This document shows positions 25,148 to 33,419 of a stretch of 44,740 bases of DNA, piece by piece. Below the pieces are notes generated by a model that was not told the origin of the DNA, made no database searches, and saw nothing but the letters and a program-made list of their open reading frames with translations. Position 1 is the first letter of the stretch. Each line of letters begins with the position of its first letter. Position numbers and translations under genes: made by a program. Source of the DNA: Halorubrum coriense DSM 10284 (GTDB taxonomy: Archaea > Halobacteriota > Halobacteria > Halobacteriales > Haloferacaceae); NCBI RefSeq assembly GCF_000337035.1, contig NZ_AOJL01000042.1, positions 29,820 to 74,559 on the forward strand, given 5' to 3'.

Positions 25148-25609
25148 ATGCCAGACGACGACCCCGACCCGTGGACGCGGACCCTCCGGGAGATGAAGGC
25201 GCTGTCCGCGGAGCTCTCGGAGGACGGATGGGACACGCTCGCGTCGCCCGCGGGCGACACCGCTGCGATCCCGCCGGACGACGACCGGAGGCTGGACCCC
25301 GGCTTCGCACACGTCGTCCCCGACGACGACGCGGACACGTTTGTCGAGTGGTTCGATCCGGACGGGTTCGAGCGGACGCGGGTGTTCCGCGCCGCGACGC
25401 CCGATCGGCTGTTCCTGTTGACCGTGATGCTGGACGAACCGAGTGCGCGGGCGATCCTCATCACTGGCGCGATCGACAGGTCGTCTCTCCCCCCGGTCCG
25501 AGCCACGGCCGAGGAGACGGGAGTCACGCGCTCGCACGTGCTCCGCGTCGACGGGACGCACCTCGGGTCGTTCCGGCACGCGGACCCGGACCCGTTCTTC
25601 CCGGAGTGA
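25148..25609 (+). CDS. Haloarchaeal hypothetical protein
   Basis: A 153-residue acidic soluble protein. It starts MPDDDPDPWTRTLREMKALSAEL and contains the repeated-looking pattern FVEWFDPDGFERTRVFRAATPDRLFLLTVMLDEPSAR. No catalytic motif or transmembrane helix is visible. The ATG at 25148 is chosen; a GTG three codons earlier is also in frame. It lies between the carboxypeptidase and the peptide importer but has no overlap with either. I do not recognise a family name. Confidence 0.7.
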   Translation: MPDDDPDPWTRTLREMKALSAELSEDGWDTLASPAGDTAAIPPDDDRRLDPGFAHVVPDDDADTFVEWFDPDGFERTRVFRAATPDRLFLLTVMLDEPSARAILITGAIDRSSLPPVRATAEETGVTRSHVLRVDGTHLGSFRHADPDPFFPE

Positions 25610-25768
25610 CGCGGCGACCGCGACCCGTGCCCTGAAGCCACTTCCGGCCGGCGGTCCCGGTTGCGGACTCCGAAGCCGATTTACGTGTCTACGCGGACTG
25701 ATAGCTGTAACAACAGTGCCCGCGCACGCAGCGAACTCGACTGATCGGACGGCAGCCTCGACCGCTGT

Positions 25769-26788
25769 ATGAGCCGGGTACAGTACTTTCTCAAGCGGGT
25801 CGCGCTGTCCGTGCCGGTACTCGTCCTTGGCGCGACGCTCACGTTCGTGATCTTCCGGTTCGGACCGATCGACCCGGCGGCCGCCATCGTCGGCGAAGCG
25901 GCGACCGAGGAGGGGGTCGCCGAGTACGAGCGGATCCGCGTGGAGTTGGGGCTCGAACAGCCGCCCCTCCAACACTACTGGAGCTACATGACCGATCTGC
26001 TGACGTTGGACTTGGGACAGTCGTGGGTGTTGGCCCCGCAGACGGACGTGGTCTCGCTGCTCGTCGTGTACGCGCCGCGGACGCTGTGGCTGGCGTTCTG
26101 GGCGGTCCTCATCCCCATATTCGTCGGGATCCCGATGGGAGTGTACGCGGGGATCAACTCCGACACGCCCCTCGACTACCTGTTGTCGCTGTTCGGGATC
26201 GTCTGGCGGGGGATGCCCAACTTCTGGCTGGGAATCATCCTCCTCGCCGTGCTCTCCCAGTCGGACGCCCTGCTCGGATTCAGCTGGAACGACCTCTTCG
26301 TCGAGACGTCCGTGACCGGGACGCCCGACCTGTCGCGGCTGCTGTCGCCGACCGGCTTCGTCGCGGCGGTGAAACAGGTCCTCCCGGCCGCCGTGGTGCT
26401 GGGATCGGCCTCCATGGGGAGCGAGCTTCGGATCGCCCGGACGGCGGTGCTCGAAACGATCAACGACGGATACGTCGAGGCCGCCGAGGCGAACGGCGTC
26501 CCGCGGCGTTCGGTCGTCTGGAAACACGTCCTCCGGAACGCGCTGATCCCGTTGGTCCCGACGATCACCAACGAGGCGTTCCTGCTGATCGGCGGTTCCG
26601 TCATCGTCGAGGTCGTGTTCGGGATCAACGGGCTCGGCTGGCTGTTCTTCCAGTCCGTCCTCAACGCCGACATGCCCCTAGTGACCGCACTCGTCTTCGT
26701 CTTCATCCTCGTCGTCGTGCTCATCAACCTGCTTCAGGACCTGCTGTACGTCCTGATCGACCCGCGCGTCGGGTACGGGGGGCGGTAG
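25769..26788 (+). CDS. dppB: Peptide ABC transporter permease, DppB type
   Basis: A 339-residue inner-membrane permease with about six helices. It starts with the typical N-terminal RVALSVPVLVLGATLTFVIFRFGPIDPA. The EAA loop that contacts the ATPases is visible as DGYVEAAEANGVPRRSVVWKHVLRNALIPLV. Length is usual for DppB. It is the first gene of the + strand dppBCDF cluster, with a 2-base gap to dppC. A GATTTACGT patch at 25678-25686 could be the TATA box, which would give a leader of about 60 bases; there is no better candidate nearer the ATG. Confidence 0.94.
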   Translation: MSRVQYFLKRVALSVPVLVLGATLTFVIFRFGPIDPAAAIVGEAATEEGVAEYERIRVELGLEQPPLQHYWSYMTDLLTLDLGQSWVLAPQTDVVSLLVVYAPRTLWLAFWAVLIPIFVGIPMGVYAGINSDTPLDYLLSLFGIVWRGMPNFWLGIILLAVLSQSDALLGFSWNDLFVETSVTGTPDLSRLLSPTGFVAAVKQVLPAAVVLGSASMGSELRIARTAVLETINDGYVEAAEANGVPRRSVVWKHVLRNALIPLVPTITNEAFLLIGGSVIVEVVFGINGLGWLFFQSVLNADMPLVTALVFVFILVVVLINLLQDLLYVLIDPRVGYGGR

Positions 26789-26790
26789 CC

Positions 26791-28479
26791 GTGGCGCCGG
26801 ACTCACCGTCGGCGCGGTTCCGCAGTCGACCGCTTCCGGCCCTCGGCTGGTTCACGGGCGTCGCCGTCCTGATCGCCGCGGAGTTGGGGCGAATGGCGGC
26901 CGGCGCGGTCTCGGTCGGGACGGCCGTCGCGGCCGCGACAGGGCCGACCGCGACGTGGGTGCGGGGAGCTCTCGCCTCCCGCGGACCGGCGGGGGTCGCG
27001 GTCGTCGGTCTCTCCGTCCTTCTGGCGTGGCTGGTCGGGGTGGTGGTCGCCGCTCGTGTCGGGTCCGAACGCGTCGAAGCGGCGACCGCGGCGCTACCCC
27101 CGCGGCTCCGTCGGCCGGCGGAGCGGGTCGGCCTCGGGGGGGTGGTCCTCGTCGGATGTTGGCTCGCCGTCCGGTTCGGTGCCGCCGACGCCGTCCACGC
27201 GGTCGGCGAGACGGCGCTAGCAGCGGTCCGGCCGATCGCCGACCTCCCGACGCTGACCGCCCGAGAGACGGTCCCGAACCGCGGGTATCAGCTCCCCGAC
27301 GGCACGTGGCGGGGAACGTTCCTCGGGCTGTCTCCCGCCGTCGCGTGGGGCGTCCGGGTACTCTTGATCCACCTGTACGTGCTCGCGTGGGCGGCGTGGG
27401 TCTGGGTCGGATATCTGCTGTTCCGGGCCCACTACCGCCGGGCCGACTGGACGCCCCGCGACGACGCAGTCCGGCGGCTCCGCGGCCACCGCTGGGGCCA
27501 GTTCGGGCTCGTCGTGGTCGGACTGTTCCTGACGATGGCGTTGTTCGCCCCGTCGCTCGGGACGACCACCGCCGAACAGAACCTGTACTCGCCGTTCTCG
27601 CACACGATCCAGTACTACGACCCCGATCTCGGGCGCGTCACGGAGATCCTCGTCGGCAACGCCAACTCGCAGACGCGGTCGGTGGGGTACGCCGCCGAGA
27701 ACCTCGGCCCGGGTAGCTACGACCGGTTCGGTCGGTTCCATCCGTTCGGCACGCTCACCAATGGGAAGGACCTCTTCACCTTCCTCGTTCACGGCGCGCG
27801 GGTGTCGCTGGTCGTCGGGCTGTTGAGCGTGGGAGCGAGCACCGTCGTCGCTACCGCGTTCGCGCTGCTGTCGGCGTACTACCGCGGCGTCGCCGACCTC
27901 ATCCTCGTGGTGACGAGCGACACCGTGATGGGGGTCCCCCGGCTGCTGCTCCTGATACTCCTCACGGTGCTTCTGGCCGACACGCCGCTCGCGGGGCTGT
28001 ACGACGGCGGCGTGCTGCTGGCGCTCGTGCTCGCCGCGACGGGGTGGCCGTTCCTCTGGCGCGCCTTCCGCGGCCCGTCGCTCCAGATCGCCGAACGCGA
28101 CTGGGTCGACGCCGCGCGCAACTACGGCCAGTCGCCGCTCGGGATCATGCGGCTCCACATGCTCCCGTACCTCGTCGGCTACCTGCTCATCTACAGTTCG
28201 CTGGTGTTGGGCGGCGTGATACTCGCCATCGCCGGGCTGTCGTTCCTCGGGCTCGGCGTCACCCCGCCCACGCCGGAGTGGGGCCGCGCCGTCGACATGG
28301 GGCGGGAGTACGTGGCGACCGAGTCCTGGCACATCTCGCTGATCCCCGGGGCGATGGTGACGCTCGTAGTCATCGGGTTTAATGCCGTCGGCGACGCTCT
28401 CAGAGACGTTGTTGATCCGCAAAGCGACAGCGGGGCGACCGACCCCAGCGAGACGGAATCCCGGGGTGGCGGCGTGTGA
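26791..28479 (+). CDS. dppC: Peptide ABC transporter permease, DppC type with N-terminal membrane extension
   Basis: A 562-residue permease, nearly twice the usual 300. The C-terminal half, from about residue 230, is a normal DppC: GQFGLVVVGLFLTMALFAPSLG, GARVSLVVGLLSVG, and the EAA loop DWVDAARNYGQSPLGIMRLHMLP. Ahead of it are about four extra hydrophobic segments (WFTGVAVLIAAELGRMAAGA, GVAVVGLSVLLAWLVGVVVA, VGLGGVVLVGCWLAVRFGAA, VRVLLIHLYVLAWAAWVWVG) and a soluble loop. The GTG at 26791 follows the dppB stop by 2 bases and is the natural start; no upstream ATG in this frame would fit. The extension may stiffen or regulate the translocation complex. Confidence 0.92.
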   Translation: MAPDSPSARFRSRPLPALGWFTGVAVLIAAELGRMAAGAVSVGTAVAAATGPTATWVRGALASRGPAGVAVVGLSVLLAWLVGVVVAARVGSERVEAATAALPPRLRRPAERVGLGGVVLVGCWLAVRFGAADAVHAVGETALAAVRPIADLPTLTARETVPNRGYQLPDGTWRGTFLGLSPAVAWGVRVLLIHLYVLAWAAWVWVGYLLFRAHYRRADWTPRDDAVRRLRGHRWGQFGLVVVGLFLTMALFAPSLGTTTAEQNLYSPFSHTIQYYDPDLGRVTEILVGNANSQTRSVGYAAENLGPGSYDRFGRFHPFGTLTNGKDLFTFLVHGARVSLVVGLLSVGASTVVATAFALLSAYYRGVADLILVVTSDTVMGVPRLLLLILLTVLLADTPLAGLYDGGVLLALVLAATGWPFLWRAFRGPSLQIAERDWVDAARNYGQSPLGIMRLHMLPYLVGYLLIYSSLVLGGVILAIAGLSFLGLGVTPPTPEWGRAVDMGREYVATESWHISLIPGAMVTLVVIGFNAVGDALRDVVDPQSDSGATDPSETESRGGGV

Positions 28480-29813
28480 CTGACGGACCGATCCTCTCCG
28501 TCGAGGGACTGAAGACGACGTTCCACACCGACCGCGAGACCGTTAGGGCCGTTGACGGCGTCTCGTTCGCCGTTCCGCCCGGACGGACGCTCGGGCTCGT
28601 CGGCGAGAGCGGCTCCGGCAAGAGCGTGACGGCGCGATCGATCCTCGGCCTCGTCGACGATCCGGGCCGGGTCGACCCGAGCGGGTCCGTCAGATACCAC
28701 GGGCCGTCGTTCGTCCGCCGGATCGCCGAGCGGTATCCGGACGCGGTCCGGTGGGCGACCGACGAGACGGACGGTCCGGACTCCCAGGCCACGGCCGATC
28801 CCCAGCCGCGCGGCGACTCGTCGCCCGACCCCGAGGAGCGGTTCGTGACAGTGACGGAGGTCCGCTCGGCCGGCGAGGCGGCCGCGATCGAGACCGGATG
28901 GGTCGATCTGGTCGCCGCGCCGAGGGCTGTCGTCGAGCGGGCCCGCGGCGGCGAGATCGCGATGGTGTTTCAGGACGCCGCGAGCAGCCTCAACCCGGTT
29001 TACACCGTCGGCAACCAGATCCGGGAACTACTCGGGATCCACCGGGACGTCGACGGCGCGGAGGCGACGGAGACCGCGGCGGCGCTGCTGGAAAGCGTCG
29101 GTATCTCGGACCCGGAGCGGCGGCTCGACGAGTACCCCCACCAGTTCTCCGGCGGGATGCAACAGCGTGCGGCGATCGCGCTCGCGCTGGCGTGCGACCC
29201 CGAGGTGCTGCTCTGCGACGAGCCCACGACCGGCCTCGACGTCACGATCCAGGCGCAGATACTCGACCTGCTGGAGGAGCTTCAGCGGGAGCGCGACCTC
29301 GCGGTCGTGTTCATCACGCACGACATGGGCGTCGTCTCGCGGATCGCCGACGCGGTGGCCGTTATGTACGCCGGGGAGGTAGTCGAGCGGGCGTCGGTCG
29401 GACGGCTGTTCGCAGACCCCAAACACCCCTACACGCGAGGGCTGCTGGAGAGCATCCCCGGGCTCGCTGGCACCGCTGACCGCCTGCCGACCATCGAGGG
29501 GAGCGTGCCGACGCCGAACGAGCCGGCCACGAGCTGCCGGTTCGCGCCGCGCTGTCCCGAGGCCATGCCGGAGTGCGAGACGGTCCATCCAGCCCACGTG
29601 GACGTGAGCGCCCCCTCGGATGCCGTCGCGGCCGGCGACCCCGCGGGGACCGATGAACACACGGCCGCCTGTCTGCTCTACCCGGAGGCGGAACCGCACC
29701 GCCGGCGGATCGCGGCACACGACGAGGACCTCGAACTGAACGCCGACGGGTCGACGGGCGCAGGCGGTACCGGCGAGGGGCCGGGGGCCGCCGATCGCGG
29801 GGGTCCGTCGTGA
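28476..29813 (+). CDS. dppD: Peptide ABC transporter ATPase, DppD type
   Basis: A 445-residue ATPase. Walker A is GESGSGKS (43-50), the Q-loop Gln166 is in VFQDAASSLNP, the signature is FSGGM (224-228) and Walker B is VLLCDEP (244-250). Between Walker A and the Q-loop, about residues 75-155, sits an acidic insert of some 70-80 residues not found in the basic family. The C-terminal oligopeptide-type domain has Cys354, Cys360, Cys367 and Cys399, the set that can hold an Fe-S cluster in related proteins. The GTG start overlaps the dppC stop (4 bases), and the 3' end overlaps dppF in the same way. Confidence 0.93.
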   Translation: MTDGPILSVEGLKTTFHTDRETVRAVDGVSFAVPPGRTLGLVGESGSGKSVTARSILGLVDDPGRVDPSGSVRYHGPSFVRRIAERYPDAVRWATDETDGPDSQATADPQPRGDSSPDPEERFVTVTEVRSAGEAAAIETGWVDLVAAPRAVVERARGGEIAMVFQDAASSLNPVYTVGNQIRELLGIHRDVDGAEATETAAALLESVGISDPERRLDEYPHQFSGGMQQRAAIALALACDPEVLLCDEPTTGLDVTIQAQILDLLEELQRERDLAVVFITHDMGVVSRIADAVAVMYAGEVVERASVGRLFADPKHPYTRGLLESIPGLAGTADRLPTIEGSVPTPNEPATSCRFAPRCPEAMPECETVHPAHVDVSAPSDAVAAGDPAGTDEHTAACLLYPEAEPHRRRIAAHDEDLELNADGSTGAGGTGEGPGAADRGGPS

Positions 29814-31123
29814 GCGATTCGGAGCGTTCTGGCGCGGACCGGGACCCACTCGTCAGCGTCGAGGGACTACGGACCTACTACGCGAGCGAGCGACTGATCG
29901 GCGGAAAGCCGGTCAAGGCGGTCGACGGCGTCTCGTTCGAGATCGGTCGCGGCGAGACCGTGGGGATAGTCGGGGAATCCGGCTGCGGGAAGACCACCCT
30001 CGGTCGCAGTGTCCTCAGACTGGAGGACGTCGACGCCGGACGAGTCTACTTCGACGGACGGGACGTGACGGAACTGGGACGCCGGGAGCTGAAGTCGTGG
30101 CGGCAGGACGCGCAAATGGTGTACCAGAACCCGAACACGGCGGTCAACGAGCGGATGACCGTCGGACAGATCGTCCGCGAGCCGCTCGACGTACACGGGT
30201 GGGGGACCGACTCGGACCGGCGCGACCGCGTCGCGGAGCTCCTCGAAACGGTCGGGCTCGAAGCGGAACACTACCACCGGTATCCGCATCAGTTCTCGGG
30301 CGGCCAGCGGCAGCGGATCGGCATCGCCCGGGCGTTGGCCCCCGAACCGGAGTTCATCGTCCTCGACGAACCGGTGTCGGCGCTCGACGTCTCGGTCCAA
30401 GCGAAGATCCTCAACCTGCTCACCGACCTCCAAGAGGAGCTGAACCTCACGTACATGCTGATCGCACACGACCTGAGCGTAGTCAGGCACGTCTGCGATC
30501 GGGTCGGCGTCATGTACCTGGGGAAGCTCATGGAACTGGGACCCACCGAGGAGCTGTTCCGGTCGCCGTCGAACCCCTACACGCGGGCGCTCCTCTCCGC
30601 GATTCCGCACGCCGACCCGACGGTCTCGCAGGACCGGATCACGCTCCGCGGCTCTCCACCCAGCCCCCGCGATCCGCCGACGGGGTGCGGCTTCTCTACC
30701 CGGTGTCCGTTCAAAATCCGACCGACGGAACACGATGCGGTGGACGAGGAGGGGTGGACTCGGATCGAGGAGTTCCGGGCGGTGCTCCGCGACCGCGCCC
30801 GCAACGCTGACGGCTTCGTTGACGGGCTGAAGCGCCGACTCGGGGTCGACGACCGAGCGACGCCGATCCGCGAGGTGCGCGACGACCTCTTCGGCGACGT
30901 GAGCCTTCCGGAGGCCGCCCGCGAGCGGATCGATCGGGCGGTCGCGACCGCGGCGGAGGAGGGAGTCACAGAGGCGACGGAGCTTCTCGACGATGCCTTC
31001 GGGTCGGTCTGCGAGACGGAGGTCCCGGACGACCACCCGACCGCGGCCGGCCGGCTGAGCCGGTGTCATCGTCACCGAGACGAGTACGAGGAGCCGGACG
31101 AATATCGCACCGACACGCGGTGA
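29810..31123 (+). CDS. dppF: Peptide ABC transporter ATPase, DppF type, with interrupted cysteine domain
   Basis: A 437-residue ATPase. Walker A is GESGCGKT (55-62), the signature is FSGGQ (162-166) and Walker B is FIVLDEP (182-188). The C-terminal cysteine domain has Cys293 and Cys299 together (GCGFSTRC), but the other two, Cys401 and Cys419, come only after about 100 extra residues of charged helix (VDEEGW...ELLDDAFGSV). In ordinary DppF the four lie within about 30-40 residues. The cluster domain could still fold with the insert looped out. It is the last gene of the + operon. The GTG start overlaps dppD by four bases. Confidence 0.92.
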   Translation: MSDSERSGADRDPLVSVEGLRTYYASERLIGGKPVKAVDGVSFEIGRGETVGIVGESGCGKTTLGRSVLRLEDVDAGRVYFDGRDVTELGRRELKSWRQDAQMVYQNPNTAVNERMTVGQIVREPLDVHGWGTDSDRRDRVAELLETVGLEAEHYHRYPHQFSGGQRQRIGIARALAPEPEFIVLDEPVSALDVSVQAKILNLLTDLQEELNLTYMLIAHDLSVVRHVCDRVGVMYLGKLMELGPTEELFRSPSNPYTRALLSAIPHADPTVSQDRITLRGSPPSPRDPPTGCGFSTRCPFKIRPTEHDAVDEEGWTRIEEFRAVLRDRARNADGFVDGLKRRLGVDDRATPIREVRDDLFGDVSLPEAARERIDRAVATAAEEGVTEATELLDDAFGSVCETEVPDDHPTAAGRLSRCHRHRDEYEEPDEYRTDTR

Positions 31124-31202
31124 CGGTTCCCCCGGTCCGACCGGGGACCCGCTGACGCCGCGTCGCCAGAGAGGAGGGCTCTGCCCCGGTCCGGGCCGGC
31201 AG

Positions 31203-33020
31203 TTAGCGGTTCAGCGATATCCCGTTCAGCTGCGGGCGGCGCTGCGAGCCGTGCATCTCTAGATCCTCGACCCAGTCGTACCAGTACAGGTCCTCGATCG
31301 GGTGCCACAGCGGAAGCATCGTCATGTCCTCCCAGTTGGCCCGCTCGATTTCGAGGTACGCCTCGTTGCGGGCCTCCTGTGCCGACTCGGAGGACACCCG
31401 GTTCTCCTCGTAACGGTCCCACGCGTCCGCGGCCCGCTGTGCGGCGTCGGACAGTTGGTCGTACTCGTAGTCCGCCTCGGCACCCCACCGCGACCAGGCG
31501 AACTGGTTGGGGTACGCGAACCGGAGCATCGCGTCGGCCTCGAGCCAGCTGAGTTCGTTCCAGACGGCGTAGATCGTGATGTCGCCGTCGATAGCTCGGT
31601 CGGTCAGCGTGGAGATCGGCGCCTGCTCGATCTCGATGTCGATGTGGGCGGCCGCCGCTTGATCGCGCAGCAGGCTCGCGATCTCGCTCCACTCGGACGC
31701 CTGCCTGTCCGAGGGGAACTGGAGCGTCGTCTCGTACGGATTGTCCTCGCTGTAGCCGGCCGCCTCCATGACCTCTCGAGCGGCCTCCAAGTCGGACCGG
31801 GCGTAGCCGTACGGGTACTCCTCCTCGGCCAGTTCGCGGTAGTCGCTCGCCCCGCCGGGGAAGCCGCTGGGCGGCGTCAGGAGATAGGCGGGCTCGCCCT
31901 GGCCCCGCACCGCCGTCTCGGTGATCCGCTCTTGGTTCACGATGTACGCGATTGCCTTCCGCGCCGGCTCCTCGACGCGGAGCGTGTTGAAGATCAGGTA
32001 CTGGGTCCGCGGCAGGCTCGTCTCGCCGTAGTTGAGCGTCTCACCGCCCACCAGTCCGTACGTGCCCTCTCTGCGGTCCTCGTCGACCTCCCCCGAGATG
32101 TCCAACAGCGAGGGGTCGAACTGGGACCGGGGCAGATTGAAGATGTCGACGTTCTGTTCGTTGACCGCGCGGGTGTACCGCGCGTTCGGGTCCTCCAGGA
32201 TCTGCCACCGAATCCCCTCGATGTTCGCCACGGACCCGCGGTACTCGTCGAACCGATCGACGACGATCTCGTTGCCGGGGTCCCACGTGCGGAACTCGAA
32301 GGGTCCCGTTCCGGTGAGCCGTTCCGTCGCCCACTCGTCGTACGGGTACTCGCCCTCGTACCCCTCGATGTCACCGACGATCCCCTCCGGGATCACGGTG
32401 AACCGGAGGTCGGCGAGGTTCCCGAGCGTGTTCTGGAACGGCGTCTCCAAGGTCATCTCGACGGTGTACTCGTCGACGGCTTCCAGCGCCAGCGAGCCGG
32501 GTACGGTGTCGCCGCTCTCGTCGGTCTCGTGGGCGACGGACATCGGACCTCGGACGATGCGGTCCTGGTTGTTGCGGTTGTTCTCCGACTCCGCGAGTCG
32601 CCGCCACGAGAACACCACGTCGGCGGCGGTCAGCTCCTCACCGTTGTGGAACGTGACCCCCTCCTTGAACTTGAACGTGTACGTCAGGAAGTCCTCGGAG
32701 ACCGTGTACTCCTCCACCAACATGGCGGAGACCGGGGCGGTACCGTTCTCGTAGCTGAACGGCTGCTCGTGGACCTGCGAACTCATCCACGCGTTGATCC
32801 CGCCCGAGATACCGATTGGATCCAGCGTCGACCGGGGGTTCTGAATTAGTTGGAGCCGTCCGGCGTCGGGCTGCCCCTCCGAGTCGCCAGCGTCCGAGCT
32901 ACCGTCCGTCCCGTCGGACCCCTCTTCGACCGGGTCTTCTCCGGAGCATCCCGCCACCGCGACGCTCGACACAGTTCCTACGCCAGCGAGGAACTTTCGA
33001 CGATTAAGATCTACTGCCAC
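31203..33020 (-). CDS. dppA: Peptide-binding lipoprotein, SBP family 5 (DppA type)
   Basis: A 605-residue extracellular binding protein for peptides or similar solutes. The N terminus has a Tat motif (NRRKFLAGVG) and a lipobox VAGC with Cys25, so it is exported folded and lipid-anchored, the haloarchaeal norm. A Ser/Asp/Gly-rich linker follows. The SBP_5 core includes TYTFKFKEGVTFHNGEELTAADVVFSWRR, the family signature. The gene is convergent with dppBCDF on the opposite strand, with 79 bases between ends, so it has its own promoter. Start: GTG at 33020, with the TATA-like GTTTATCC about 21-29 bases upstream. Genes for importer and binding protein are thus under separate control. Confidence 0.94.
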   Translation of the reverse strand: MAVDLNRRKFLAGVGTVSSVAVAGCSGEDPVEEGSDGTDGSSDAGDSEGQPDAGRLQLIQNPRSTLDPIGISGGINAWMSSQVHEQPFSYENGTAPVSAMLVEEYTVSEDFLTYTFKFKEGVTFHNGEELTAADVVFSWRRLAESENNRNNQDRIVRGPMSVAHETDESGDTVPGSLALEAVDEYTVEMTLETPFQNTLGNLADLRFTVIPEGIVGDIEGYEGEYPYDEWATERLTGTGPFEFRTWDPGNEIVVDRFDEYRGSVANIEGIRWQILEDPNARYTRAVNEQNVDIFNLPRSQFDPSLLDISGEVDEDRREGTYGLVGGETLNYGETSLPRTQYLIFNTLRVEEPARKAIAYIVNQERITETAVRGQGEPAYLLTPPSGFPGGASDYRELAEEEYPYGYARSDLEAAREVMEAAGYSEDNPYETTLQFPSDRQASEWSEIASLLRDQAAAAHIDIEIEQAPISTLTDRAIDGDITIYAVWNELSWLEADAMLRFAYPNQFAWSRWGAEADYEYDQLSDAAQRAADAWDRYEENRVSSESAQEARNEAYLEIERANWEDMTMLPLWHPIEDLYWYDWVEDLEMHGSQRRPQLNGISLNR

Positions 33021-33040
33021 ACGTCGTTATACGAAAGCGT

Positions 33041-33049
33041 GGATAAACC
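33041..33049 (-). promoter_or_regulatory. Candidate TATA box of dppA
   Basis: Minus-strand GGTTTATCC lies 21-29 bases before the GTG at 33020 and would give an almost leaderless transcript. Confidence 0.5.
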
Positions 33050-33067
33050 ACTTGTCATACACCGAGA

Positions 33068-33262
33068 TTCCGCCAGTATCTTGTACAGCGGATTCGCCAC
33101 ACGCTCGACGGGCTCGCGGCCCGAAAGGCCCTCGAAGAAGCGGTTCGCGAGGTGAGAGAAGTGTGGGCCGGGTCGAACTCGGGTTCGAGCGCCGGCGCGT
33201 CGCAGCTCGGGCGGGCGGCAAGGGCTTCTCGGACCGGCCGACTCTTCTCGTTCGGACCGTAG
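33068..33262 (+). pseudogene. Possible decayed reading frame in a gene-poor interval (33021-33419)
   Basis: No full gene is supported in the 399 bases between dppA and the PfkB gene. On the plus strand one frame stays open for 64 codons up to TAG at 33260-33262. It reads LDGLAARKALEEAVREVREVWAG and then a Ser/Gly/Ala-rich stretch, with G or C at most third positions, but it has no sensible start. It could be the 3' remnant of a lost gene, or chance. Inside lies a hairpin TCGAAC-TCGG-GTTCGA at 33173-33188. A 10-base direct repeat CGGACGAAGC occurs at 33312 and 33351. Nothing else was seen here. Confidence 0.3.
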
Positions 33263-33419
33263 TGCGCGCAGTGCGACGGCGAGTATTCGTCCGTCGTTCG
33301 TTCAGGTGTCTCGGACGAAGCCGGATCCACGCACGTGTGAACTCATCCGACGGACGAAGCACAACCGGATAGAACCCGGCTCGGAACACCCGTCGGTTGG
33401 GATCGGACGCCTCCGCGGT

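Noticed and set aside
26023-26790. Upstream extension of dppC overlapping dppB by over 250 codons
   Set aside because: The extension reads as Arg-rich shadow sequence inside dppB. The GTG two bases after the dppB stop gives a natural start.
33173-33188. T-arm-like TCGAAC...GTTCGA suggesting a tRNA gene
   Set aside because: No acceptor stem, anticodon loop or D-arm could be matched around it.
33055-33330. Minus-strand frame of about 90 codons in the dppA-pfkB gap
   Set aside because: Ser/Arg/Ala-rich with no motif and no promoter; the plus-strand frame in the same place looks more coding-like, and neither is convincing.
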